Shown here in pieces: positions 35,994 to 42,851 of a DNA stretch of 64,000 nt. Below the pieces are notes generated by a model that was given only the letters and a program-made list of their open reading frames with translations, was not told the DNA's origin and searched no databases. Position 1 is the first letter of the stretch. Each line of letters begins with the position of its first letter. Source of the stretch: Candidatus Galacturonatibacter soehngenii (lineage in GTDB: Bacteria > Bacillota > Clostridia > Lachnospirales > Lachnospiraceae); assembly GCF_008830185.1 (NCBI RefSeq), contig NZ_WAGX01000004.1, positions 310,001-374,000 of the forward strand, in the 5' to 3' direction. The translations under genes and the position numbers were made by a program.

Positions 35994-36280
35994 ATGGATT
36001 GAAGGATATCTTTTAAGGTTAATCCTGATTTATCTAATAAATTTTCAGCTTCCTTTTCTTTGTTTAGTAATTTCTCAGTTTCTTTTTCTAGATCTTTTTC
36101 TGCTTTGAGTAGTTTTTCTAATTCTTTTTTACAAAAAATATTTTGTGCAATGATGGTTCTTAATGTATCGTTAAGTTGGGCGATCATTGCACAGATAATG
36201 GGAAGCTCCTCTTCAGGACAATTTTCTGCAATGAAACATGCAATGGCAGTAACATATGTAACAAGCTCACATGATTTCAT
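35972..36280 (-). CDS. DUF6774-like small protein
   Basis: A 102-residue protein beginning MKSCELVTYVTAIACFIA, a cysteine-containing hydrophobic helix typical of DUF6774 family members, with LNDTLRTIIAQ following. The second half is a Lys/Glu-rich coiled coil. Function unknown. The reverse-strand GGGGGTGG before the ATG is a good ribosome site and supports this strand over an overlapping plus-strand frame. Confidence 0.7.
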   Translation of the reverse strand: MKSCELVTYVTAIACFIAENCPEEELPIICAMIAQLNDTLRTIIAQNIFCKKELEKLLKAEKDLEKETEKLLNKEKEAENLLDKSGLTLKDILQSIKKDAEE

Positions 36281-36421
36281 TCTACCACCCCCTTATATAT
36301 ATAATATGCATTTTCAAGTTCTCAGTGCAGGAAAAAATAATATTTTTTCTTCATATTTTTGTAATGAATGAAAAAGTTATTAATTTTTTCTCATTTTAAT
36401 GTTTACTTCATAATAGTTTGG

Positions 36422-36427
36422 TATGAT
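36422..36427 (+). promoter_or_regulatory. Extended -10 box of the charged-tail membrane protein gene
   Basis: TGGTATGAT is an extended -10 element about 37 bases before the start codon; the -35 region is poor. Confidence 0.35.
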
Positions 36428-36463
36428 AATAAGATAAGCTTAAAAGTTTTGGAGGACATAAAG

Positions 36464-37774
36464 ATGGAGTTACTAAAAATATTTGATCTGTCAGATATTA
36501 CAAATATATTATCAGGACAATATATGGAAGTGTTATCAAAGTATTTATTACCTGCAGCAATACCAGTATTCATTATTGCGCTAGTAAACTGTTTCTTAGG
36601 GCATAAAGTGTTCAAGGTTTTAATTGGAATGGCAGGAGTGCTAATTGGTGGTCTTCTAGGTGTGGGCATGGTAAGTGGAATCTATACACTTTCTTCTAAT
36701 AAACTGCCAAGCGTAGGAATCATGATGTTGGCTGCGGGAATTGGTGCAGTGATAATAGGATTTTTCTCATATAAGCTCTATAAAGGAGGAGCTTTTTGTA
36801 TGGGATTTATAACGGGTGTGATACTTGGTATAGCCATTATGAAGTGGATGAATAAGGATGAGTATATCATTGCAGGTGTCATTGGTGGCCTTTTAATGGG
36901 GTTACTAGCCATTGATTTGTATCGCCATGTCGTTATTTTGCTAACAGGTACGAATGGTGGATTCGTAAGTGCCGCCTGCCTAGCCATTATATTAAAAAAA
37001 GAAGATCCACTTTTTATTTTAAAATTTGGTATTGTGTTATCTTTCATTGGTATTCTTGTGCAATATATTCTATTATTTGTTGGTAGAAAAAATGCAGAAG
37101 ACGATGAGGAAGAAGAAGTAAATATAAAAGAGGAAAGACAAAATAGAAAAAGGAAAGAAACAAAGGAAGATAAAAAGGAACATAAAAAGATAACAAAAAA
37201 GAGAAAAGCTAAAAAGAATGCTTCAAAGAATAAAAAGAAACAGCAGGGTAAGAAGGGATATGACTATGAAGCCGAGTTCTTTTTGGTTGAAATAATAAGT
37301 ACGATAGCACAAAAAATAAAAGATTTTGTTGTAGATAAGTTTGACTTTGAAGAAGATGATGAAGAAGATATATATGAAGATGAGGATGTATTAGAGGAAG
37401 AGGAATATGAAGATGAGGATGAAATAGAAGAGGAGCTTGATGAGGAAGAGTTAGAAGAAGTGGATGAAAAAAAAGAGGATGATAAAGAATACGCAGACTT
37501 AAAGAATTATCAATTGAGAAAAGATGAGCTTGAGAAAAGCGTTCTTAATGATACAACAAGTTATAGTCAAATCCAAAACGAGGATATTATTATTGAAGAC
37601 ATTCTAGACAAGAATAAACCAGTAGAGATTGTAAGCGAAGAAGAGGAAGATGATTTTGATTTGGAGGATTTAACACAAAAACTAGAAGAAGAATTAAATC
37701 ATAGTCTTGAGATTGAAAAAGATAAGGAATTAGAGGATTTGATTATTAATGAAGTTTATAAGAATCTGCAATAA
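36464..37774 (+). CDS. DUF4203-like membrane protein with charge-segregated cytoplasmic tail
   Basis: A 436-residue protein. Residues 1-210 hold about seven hydrophobic helices rich in Gly, like DUF4203/TM7SF3-type proteins (VLIGMAGVLIGGLLGVG). The rest is a hydrophilic tail: a Lys/Arg-rich block (about 220-265), a short amphipathic segment (EFFLVEIISTIAQKIKDFVV), then very acidic Asp/Glu-rich stretches (about 300-350 and 390 on). The function is unknown. ATG 36464 is fixed by GGAGG nine bases upstream; an in-frame ATG at 36368 has no ribosome site. Confidence 0.7.
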   Translation: MELLKIFDLSDITNILSGQYMEVLSKYLLPAAIPVFIIALVNCFLGHKVFKVLIGMAGVLIGGLLGVGMVSGIYTLSSNKLPSVGIMMLAAGIGAVIIGFFSYKLYKGGAFCMGFITGVILGIAIMKWMNKDEYIIAGVIGGLLMGLLAIDLYRHVVILLTGTNGGFVSAACLAIILKKEDPLFILKFGIVLSFIGILVQYILLFVGRKNAEDDEEEEVNIKEERQNRKRKETKEDKKEHKKITKKRKAKKNASKNKKKQQGKKGYDYEAEFFLVEIISTIAQKIKDFVVDKFDFEEDDEEDIYEDEDVLEEEEYEDEDEIEEELDEEELEEVDEKKEDDKEYADLKNYQLRKDELEKSVLNDTTSYSQIQNEDIIIEDILDKNKPVEIVSEEEEDDFDLEDLTQKLEEELNHSLEIEKDKELEDLIINEVYKNLQ

Positions 37775-37829
37775 AAGAAGACAAAGGAAAAGGAACAATT
37801 AGGTATCTTATCTTTTTGTTGAAAAGCGT

Positions 37830-37858
37830 TTGACACAAACGGGACTTTCTACTATACT
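37830..37858 (+). promoter_or_regulatory. Promoter of miaB
   Basis: TTGACA (37830-37835), 17 bp, TATACT (37853-37858), one mismatch from consensus. Predicted leader about 20 nt. Confidence 0.85.
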
Positions 37859-37884
37859 TTTAGGGTATGATTAAAAGTTAAAGG

Positions 37885-39339
37885 ATGGATAAGAAAGTGA
37901 TTAAGATTGATTTTGATACAATAGATATTTCAAAAGAAGAACCAATAACAGAGCCAGAAAGACAATATTATTTTATTGCAAAAGCAAGAGCGTTAGTTAA
38001 GAAGAAGGCGGACGAGTTAGGAAGAACTCTTACTTGTAAGGTTACGACGTTTGGTTGTCAGATGAACCAAAAGGATTCAGAAAAACTTCTTGGAATCTTA
38101 GAATTAGTGGGATATGAACAGGCGGAGACTGAAAAAGCTGATTTTGTAATATATAACACCTGTACGGTTCGTGATAATGCTAACCAAAAAGTGTACGGGC
38201 GTCTTGGATACTTAAACGGAGTAAAACGAGAAAATCCAAATATGCTAATTGCTCTATGCGGTTGTATGATGCAAGAGTCTGAAGTAGTAGAAAAGATTAA
38301 GAAAAGCTATTCTTTTGTTGATATTATTTTTGGTACTCACAATATTTTTAAATTTGCAGAGTTACTTTACACAAGATTACAATCAGAGCGAATGGTTATT
38401 GATATCTGGAAAGGTACCAATGACATAGTAGAAGATTTACCAACAGAACGTAAATACAGCTTCAAAGCAGGAGTTAATATCATGTTTGGCTGTAATAACT
38501 TTTGTAGTTACTGTATCGTGCCATATGTAAGAGGAAGAGAAAGAAGCAGAAATCCAAAGGATATTATACGTGAAATTGAAGATTTGGCAAGTCAAGGTGT
38601 GGTAGAAGTTATGTTATTAGGTCAAAATGTTAATTCCTATGGAAAGTCTTTAGAGGACCCAATGACATTTGCACAGCTACTACAAGAAATTGAAAAGGTA
38701 GATGGAATAGAGCGTATTCGTTTTATGACTTCTCATCCAAAGGATTTATCAGATGAATTAATTGAGGTGATGAAACATTCGAAAAAGATATGTAAGCATA
38801 TGCATTTACCTTTACAATCTGGAAGTACGAGGATTTTAGAGAAAATGAATCGTAGTTATACAAAAGAAAGCTATCTAGAATTAGCTCAAAAGATACGTAA
38901 AGCGATTCCAGATATTTCAATTACTACGGATATTATTGTAGGCTTCCCAGGAGAAACAGATGAAGATGTGGAAGAAACCATTGATGTTGTAAAGAAAGTT
39001 CGCTATGATTCTGCATTTACATTTATCTACTCAAAACGTTCAGGAACTCCAGCAGCAGTTATGGAAGGACAGGTGCCAGAAGAAATCAACAAGGAACGCT
39101 TCGACCGCTTGCTATCTGTTGTGCAACAAATCTCAAGAGAAATGACACAACGTTTTTCAGATCAAGAAGTAGAGGTATTAGTAGAAGAGGAAAATCAGCA
39201 AGATGCAAGTCTGGTGACAGGAAGAATGAGTAATAATATCATTGTCCACTTTAAGGCAGACAAAAGCTTGATAGGCAAAATTGTAAAAGTAAAGCTATTA
39301 GAATGTAAAGGATTCTACTACATGGCTGAATTAATTTAA
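37885..39339 (+). CDS. miaB: tRNA methylthiotransferase MiaB
   Basis: Adds a methylthio group to i6A37 of tRNAs using two iron-sulfur clusters. The 484-residue protein has the UPF0004 domain with Cys58 (TFGCQMNQ), YNTCTVRDNA and LCGCMMQ; the radical SAM motif CNNFCSYC (Cys203, 207, 210); and a C-terminal TRAM domain from about 420. ATG 37885 directly abuts AAAGG, so GTG 37897 is an alternative start with better spacing. It stands alone with its own promoter and terminator. Confidence 0.95.
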   Translation: MDKKVIKIDFDTIDISKEEPITEPERQYYFIAKARALVKKKADELGRTLTCKVTTFGCQMNQKDSEKLLGILELVGYEQAETEKADFVIYNTCTVRDNANQKVYGRLGYLNGVKRENPNMLIALCGCMMQESEVVEKIKKSYSFVDIIFGTHNIFKFAELLYTRLQSERMVIDIWKGTNDIVEDLPTERKYSFKAGVNIMFGCNNFCSYCIVPYVRGRERSRNPKDIIREIEDLASQGVVEVMLLGQNVNSYGKSLEDPMTFAQLLQEIEKVDGIERIRFMTSHPKDLSDELIEVMKHSKKICKHMHLPLQSGSTRILEKMNRSYTKESYLELAQKIRKAIPDISITTDIIVGFPGETDEDVEETIDVVKKVRYDSAFTFIYSKRSGTPAAVMEGQVPEEINKERFDRLLSVVQQISREMTQRFSDQEVEVLVEEENQQDASLVTGRMSNNIIVHFKADKSLIGKIVKVKLLECKGFYYMAELI

Positions 39340-39348
39340 GAAAGAATG

Positions 39349-39394
39349 GAGCTTTTGTAAAGAAGAATAATTGTTTACAAAAGCTCTATTTTAG
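39349..39394 (+). terminator. Terminator after miaB
   Basis: GAGCTTTTGTAAA (39349-39361) and its exact complement (39374-39386) form a 13-bp stem with a 12-base loop, then a T-rich stretch. Confidence 0.8.
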
Positions 39395-39477
39395 TTGTTT
39401 TCCAAATAAAGATTGAATATAATATCCATGGATGAGAAAAAGGTATGAAGATAAGACCCAAAAGGGAGGAAAATAAT

Positions 39478-39939
39478 ATGACAAAATATATTAAATCAAT
39501 ATTACCAATTATGCTATTAATTTTAAATTTATTTGCTATTACTGCTTGTAGCAATGTCCGATCAGATACTGAAAAACCAAGTGAAACACTACCTTCAAAG
39601 TCTGTGGAGCAAGATACCAAAAAGACTCTTGATGAGCAAAAAAACGATGAGATTGAAATAACATTAAGTATTTATAACATGGAAAATGAAGCTATTTACA
39701 GTGAGAATATAAAAACCGAAACGAAGAATTTACTTGAAGTAATGAGTAATATTGAAGAATTAAAGCTAGTAACTGAAGACAGTGAGGGTGGTAAGTTTAT
39801 CGTTTCAATTATGGATATTTCATATGATTACGGACAGTATTGGGAGTGTTACATAAATGGAGAAGAGTTGCTAGAAAACATTAGTTTATATGAAATTAAG
39901 AATAATGATGTTATTGAATTTCGCTATGAAAAGTCTTGA
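39478..39939 (+). CDS. DUF4430-domain lipoprotein
   Basis: A 153-residue exported lipoprotein. The signal peptide ends in the lipobox ITAC (Cys about 23), followed by a Ser/Glu/Lys-rich linker and a DUF4430 (transcobalamin-like) domain from about residue 65, with YWECYINGEEL near the end. Such domains occur in surface proteins that bind ligands; the ligand is unknown. AGGGAGG sets ATG 39478; an ATG 33 bases earlier lacks one. Confidence 0.75.
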   Translation: MTKYIKSILPIMLLILNLFAITACSNVRSDTEKPSETLPSKSVEQDTKKTLDEQKNDEIEITLSIYNMENEAIYSENIKTETKNLLEVMSNIEELKLVTEDSEGGKFIVSIMDISYDYGQYWECYINGEELLENISLYEIKNNDVIEFRYEKS

Positions 39940-39977
39940 TTTTGGGATAACTGTTATATAGGTATGGTATACCCATT

Positions 39978-40015
39978 AAAAAAGGATGAAAAGAGAATTA
40001 TCTCTTTCATCCTTA
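39978..40015 (-). terminator. Terminator of the cold-shock gene
   Basis: A 14-bp stem with one bulged A (AAGGATGAAA-AGAGA with TCTCTTTCATCCTT). On the minus strand it is followed by TTTTTT. Confidence 0.75.
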
Positions 40016-40035
40016 ATTGTTGTTTTTGGTTTGAA

Positions 40036-40239
40036 TTAAGCTACTGTTACGTTAACAGCCTGTGGTCCACGGTTTCCATCAACGATGTCAAATGAAACTT
40101 TAGCGCCTTCTTCTAATGATTTGAATCCTTCTGAAACGATTCCAGTAAAGTGTACGAATACATCTTCTCCGCCGTTATCGTTAGTGATAAATCCAAATCC
40201 TTTTGTTGAGTTAAACCATTTAACTGTACCTTTGTTCAT
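40036..40239 (-). CDS. csp: Cold-shock protein (CspA family)
   Basis: A 67-residue single-strand nucleic-acid-binding protein that melts RNA structure in the cold. It shows [15 protein letters not shown] (RNP1) and DVFVHF (RNP2) and is full length. TAGGAGGT precedes the minus-strand ATG. It has a perfect promoter and a 130-nt structured leader. Confidence 0.96.
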   Translation of the reverse strand: MNKGTVKWFNSTKGFGFITNDNGGEDVFVHFTGIVSEGFKSLEEGAKVSFDIVDGNRGPQAVNVTVA

Positions 40240-40295
40240 AAAAAGATACCTCCTAATAATAATAATAATCGTATTTCATAATAGGTATTAAAAAA

Positions 40296-40347
40296 TCACA
40301 TGCTTTCGTAAATCATGAATTAATTAATGACTTACAAAAACATGTGA
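40296..40347 (-). ncRNA. Structured 5' leader hairpin of csp
   Basis: TCACATG (40296-40302) pairs with CATGTGA (40341-40347), and GTAAATCAT (40308-40316) with ATGACTTAC (40327-40335), one mismatch. The element lies inside the ~130-nt untranslated leader predicted between the csp promoter and its start codon. It could be a temperature-responsive fold, as in other cold-shock mRNAs; that is inference. A short AAT-repeat follows nearer the ribosome site. Confidence 0.5.
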
Positions 40348-40375
40348 AATCAAAATTCATTATAAATACTATTAC

Positions 40376-40404
40376 ATTATAATCGGAAAGTTAAAATATG
40401 TCAA
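40376..40404 (-). promoter_or_regulatory. Consensus promoter of csp
   Basis: On the minus strand TTGACA (40404-40399), 17 bp, TATAAT (40381-40376): a perfect promoter. Transcription should start near 40369. Together with the csp leader and the dpaA promoter it accounts for most of the 327-base gap 40240-40566. Confidence 0.88.
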
Positions 40405-40519
40405 GGTAAACAAATTAAATTACAGATAATTTACATTGTTAACTGAGTAGTGTCATAATTGTACTTTATGTTGGACACGTTTTGCTAAATTTAGTATTAT
40501 AAAATCAACCTTGTAAAAT

Positions 40520-40547
40520 CACAAAAATGTAATCCTTACATATACTA
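40520..40547 (+). promoter_or_regulatory. Possible sigma-K promoter of dpaA-dpaB
   Basis: CAC (40520-40522), 16 bp, CATATACTA (40539-40547) matches the sigma-K pattern (AC, 16-17 bp, CATANNNTA). Dipicolinate synthase is a sigma-K gene in Bacillus. The leader would be very short, with the ribosome site at its 5' end, which lowers confidence. Confidence 0.4.
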
Positions 40548-40566
40548 TAACGAAAGGAGGCAGCAT

Positions 40567-41433
40567 ATGTCAATGAACAAAAATATAGCAGTAATAGGCG
40601 GAGATAAAAGGCAAGTTCATATGTGCATGTTATTAGCTTCACAAGGATTTTCTGTTATAAGCCTTGGTGTAGAATCCGACTTTGCTAATACGAAAAATGT
40701 AGCAGTTGCAGATTCCTTAGAAGAGGTTATGAATTCGTCTAACCTTATTATTGGACCAATACCATTTTCTAGAGATGGCATCCATATATTTTCAAATACA
40801 GAGGTAAATATCAGATTAGAAGAGTTTGTCTCATTCATTCAAGATAATCATACTATTTTAGGTGGAAATATAAATACACTTATTATTGATGCAGTAGAAA
40901 ATAAAAATGCCAAATATTTTGACTTTATGAAAGATGATGACATTGCAGTCAAGAATGCAGTAGCAACAGCAGAGGGAACTATCTTAGAAGCAATTCGACT
41001 CAGTGATATTAACCTTTCTGAAAGTGAATGTCTAGTGTTAGGGTATGGTAGGTGTGCAAAAGTTCTGGTAAATCGTCTTAAGGCATTAAATGCAAAGGTA
41101 ACCATAGCAGTAAGAAGCAAGGAGCAGATTAACCAAGCAAGAAATGATGGTTTATCAGCGCTATTTCTTAATGAAGCTCCTGCTCATCTAAAACAATTTG
41201 ACTTTATTTTTAATAGTATACCTGCAATGATTATTACTTTGGCATGGCTTATGGCATGTAAGAAAGAGGTTGTTATCATTGATATTGCATCAAAACCAGG
41301 TGGAACTGACTTTGAAGAATGTAAGAGACTAGGGATTCAAGCTGTTTTGGCTTTGGGTCTTCCAGGAAGATATGCGCCTAAAACTTCTGCCAAAATATTA
41401 ATTGATTCCATTGGACATCTGTTGCCCCGTTAA
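40567..41433 (+). CDS. dpaA: Dipicolinate synthase subunit A
   Basis: With DpaB it makes dipicolinic acid, the calcium chelator of the spore core, in the mother cell. The 288-residue protein has an N-terminal GGDKRQVHMC segment and a Rossmann fold with CLVLGYGRCAKVLVNRLKAL. AAAGGAGG precedes ATG 40567. Direct evidence that the organism forms endospores. Confidence 0.94.
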   Translation: MSMNKNIAVIGGDKRQVHMCMLLASQGFSVISLGVESDFANTKNVAVADSLEEVMNSSNLIIGPIPFSRDGIHIFSNTEVNIRLEEFVSFIQDNHTILGGNINTLIIDAVENKNAKYFDFMKDDDIAVKNAVATAEGTILEAIRLSDINLSESECLVLGYGRCAKVLVNRLKALNAKVTIAVRSKEQINQARNDGLSALFLNEAPAHLKQFDFIFNSIPAMIITLAWLMACKKEVVIIDIASKPGGTDFEECKRLGIQAVLALGLPGRYAPKTSAKILIDSIGHLLPR

Positions 41434-41452
41434 TTATGTTAGGAGTAATTTT

Positions 41453-42031
41453 ATGCAGTTAAAAGGCGTAAACGTAGGCTTTGCTATTACAGGATCATTT
41501 TGCACCTTTGAGAATGTAAAAAAAGAAGTCGTTAATTTAGTAAATGAGGGAGCGAATGTGATTCCCATTTTCTCTTATAATGCTATGAGCATAGATACTC
41601 GTTTTGGAAGGGCTTTTGACTTTGTTAGTGAAATCAAAGAAATCACATCAAATGATCCCATTACATCCATAGAAGCAGCAGAACCGCTTGGCCCAAAAGG
41701 AATGATAGATATTATAATAATAGCTCCATGTACTGGTAATACAATCGCAAAATTAAGTAATGCAATTACGGATACACCTGTATTAATGGCAGCAAAAGCA
41801 CATATGCGAAACAATAAGCCGTTGGTTATCTCTATTTCCACCAACGATGCGTTAGGTTTGAATCTTAAAAATATAGGTACGATGCTGACTGCAAAAGGTG
41901 TCTATTTTGTACCATTTGGTCAGGATAACTTTAGTGGAAAACCAAAATCAATGATAGCAGATACCACCAAAATCATAGCGACTCTTGAAAAGGCATTAGA
42001 CGGAGAACAGATTCAGCCGATATTGATCTAA
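41453..42031 (+). CDS. dpaB: Dipicolinate synthase subunit B
   Basis: The flavoprotein-fold partner of DpaA (192 residues). The opening GVNVGFAITGSFCTFENV and the APCTGNTIAKLSNAITDTPV segment are characteristic. ATG 41453 follows TAGGAG; a frame extension from 41402 would begin inside dpaA. The pair forms a two-gene unit. Confidence 0.94.
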   Translation: MQLKGVNVGFAITGSFCTFENVKKEVVNLVNEGANVIPIFSYNAMSIDTRFGRAFDFVSEIKEITSNDPITSIEAAEPLGPKGMIDIIIIAPCTGNTIAKLSNAITDTPVLMAAKAHMRNNKPLVISISTNDALGLNLKNIGTMLTAKGVYFVPFGQDNFSGKPKSMIADTTKIIATLEKALDGEQIQPILI

Positions 42032-42043
42032 TTCATATTGTAA

Positions 42044-42111
42044 GGGCAGAATATTGCAAAGATAATTTTGAGGCTATCAACAAAGTTTGAAAGCCTCAGA
42101 ATTATCTGCCC
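42044..42111 (+). other. Long imperfect inverted repeat after dpaB
   Basis: GATAATTTTGAGGCT (42061-42075) pairs with AGCCTCAGAATTATC (42092-42106), one mismatch, and an outer GGGCAG (42044-42049) can pair with CTGCCC (42106-42111). There is no T-run, so it may be a processing, stability or rho-independent-like site of low strength. Confidence 0.5.
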
Positions 42112-42228
42112 AAAATCACAGCACGCTAAGTGAAGTAGTTGCGCTACAATTAATACCTTTGCTATAATAAAAGAAACGATTATTCGCCAAGAAAAGCGAT
42201 AGGTAAAAAATTGAGTTGGAGGAACCTT

Positions 42229-42594
42229 ATGTTTCTTATTATGGGAATTAGTCAAGCTGAAAAGATGTTGAATTTCAATCAGCTTACTGTATGTAAATGT
42301 TGCGGTAAATATGGACGAGTTGAAGTGTTTATGAATTACACGTATTTTATGCTATTTTTTATACCAATATTGAAATGGAACAAGCAGTATTTTGTAAAAA
42401 TGAATTGTTGTGGCTCAAGCTGTGAAATCAGCAAAGAGCTTGGAAAAGCCATTGAACTTGGACAAGTAAGTGAAATAAACCTGACAGAGCTTTCCTTTTA
42501 TGCGAAGGAAAATAGCGTAAAACATTGCGAGTATTGTGGGTTTACCACAAGTGAAGACTTTCAGTTTTGTCCAAAATGTGGGAGAAATATTTAG
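42229..42594 (+). CDS. Zinc-ribbon protein, unknown function
   Basis: A 121-residue protein with two cysteine clusters: CKCCGKYG with NCCGSSC, and a C-terminal CEYCGF...CPKCGRNI zinc ribbon. A hydrophobic stretch FMLFFIPILKWNKQY lies between the first pair. The family occurs widely in clostridia without a known function. TTGGAGGA sets ATG 42229. It is followed by a strong terminator. Confidence 0.7.
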   Translation: MFLIMGISQAEKMLNFNQLTVCKCCGKYGRVEVFMNYTYFMLFFIPILKWNKQYFVKMNCCGSSCEISKELGKAIELGQVSEINLTELSFYAKENSVKHCEYCGFTTSEDFQFCPKCGRNI

Positions 42595-42648
42595 GAGAGA
42601 ATTGTTTTGATTTTAATTATGTAGGGTAATTGCATTTGGTTTTAAGAA

Positions 42649-42697
42649 GAATATTCCAGAGTGAAAGGATAAAGAATCACTCTGGAATATTTTTTTT
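42649..42697 (+). terminator. Terminator after the zinc-ribbon gene
   Basis: AATATTCCAGAGTGA (about 42650-42664) and its exact complement (42677-42691) form a 15-bp stem with a run of T after it. Confidence 0.88.
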
Positions 42698-42774
42698 GCA
42701 ATTGAGTTATTGAAAAATAATAATCAGATTTTTTGTATTTAAAGTAGCAATATATGCTAAGCGGTTGGCAAACT

Positions 42775-42809
42775 TTGATAGGAAGAAAAGATGAAAATAT
42801 CGTACGATA
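42775..42809 (+). promoter_or_regulatory. Candidate promoter with palindromic operator ahead of the GH36 gene
   Basis: TTGATA (42775-42780), 17 bp, TATCGT (42798-42803). The -10 box is part of a perfect 12-bp palindrome, TATCGTACGATA (42798-42809), which could be the operator of a repressor. The leader would be about 40 nt. Confidence 0.4.
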
Positions 42810-42851
42810 CGATTAAGAAATATTCTTGTCATAGTTAAGAAGGAGGCAAAG

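Noticed and set aside
36060-36371. Plus-strand coding frame over the DUF6774-like gene
   Set aside because: Low-complexity Ser/Phe composition typical of a complement frame; the minus strand has a good ribosome site and a family match.
40254-40272. AAT trinucleotide repeat as a phase-variable tract
   Set aside because: Only about six units, upstream of the csp ribosome site and likely just AT-rich spacer.
40085-40291. Plus-strand frame over the cold-shock gene
   Set aside because: The minus-strand cold-shock protein is unmistakable, with its own promoter and terminator.
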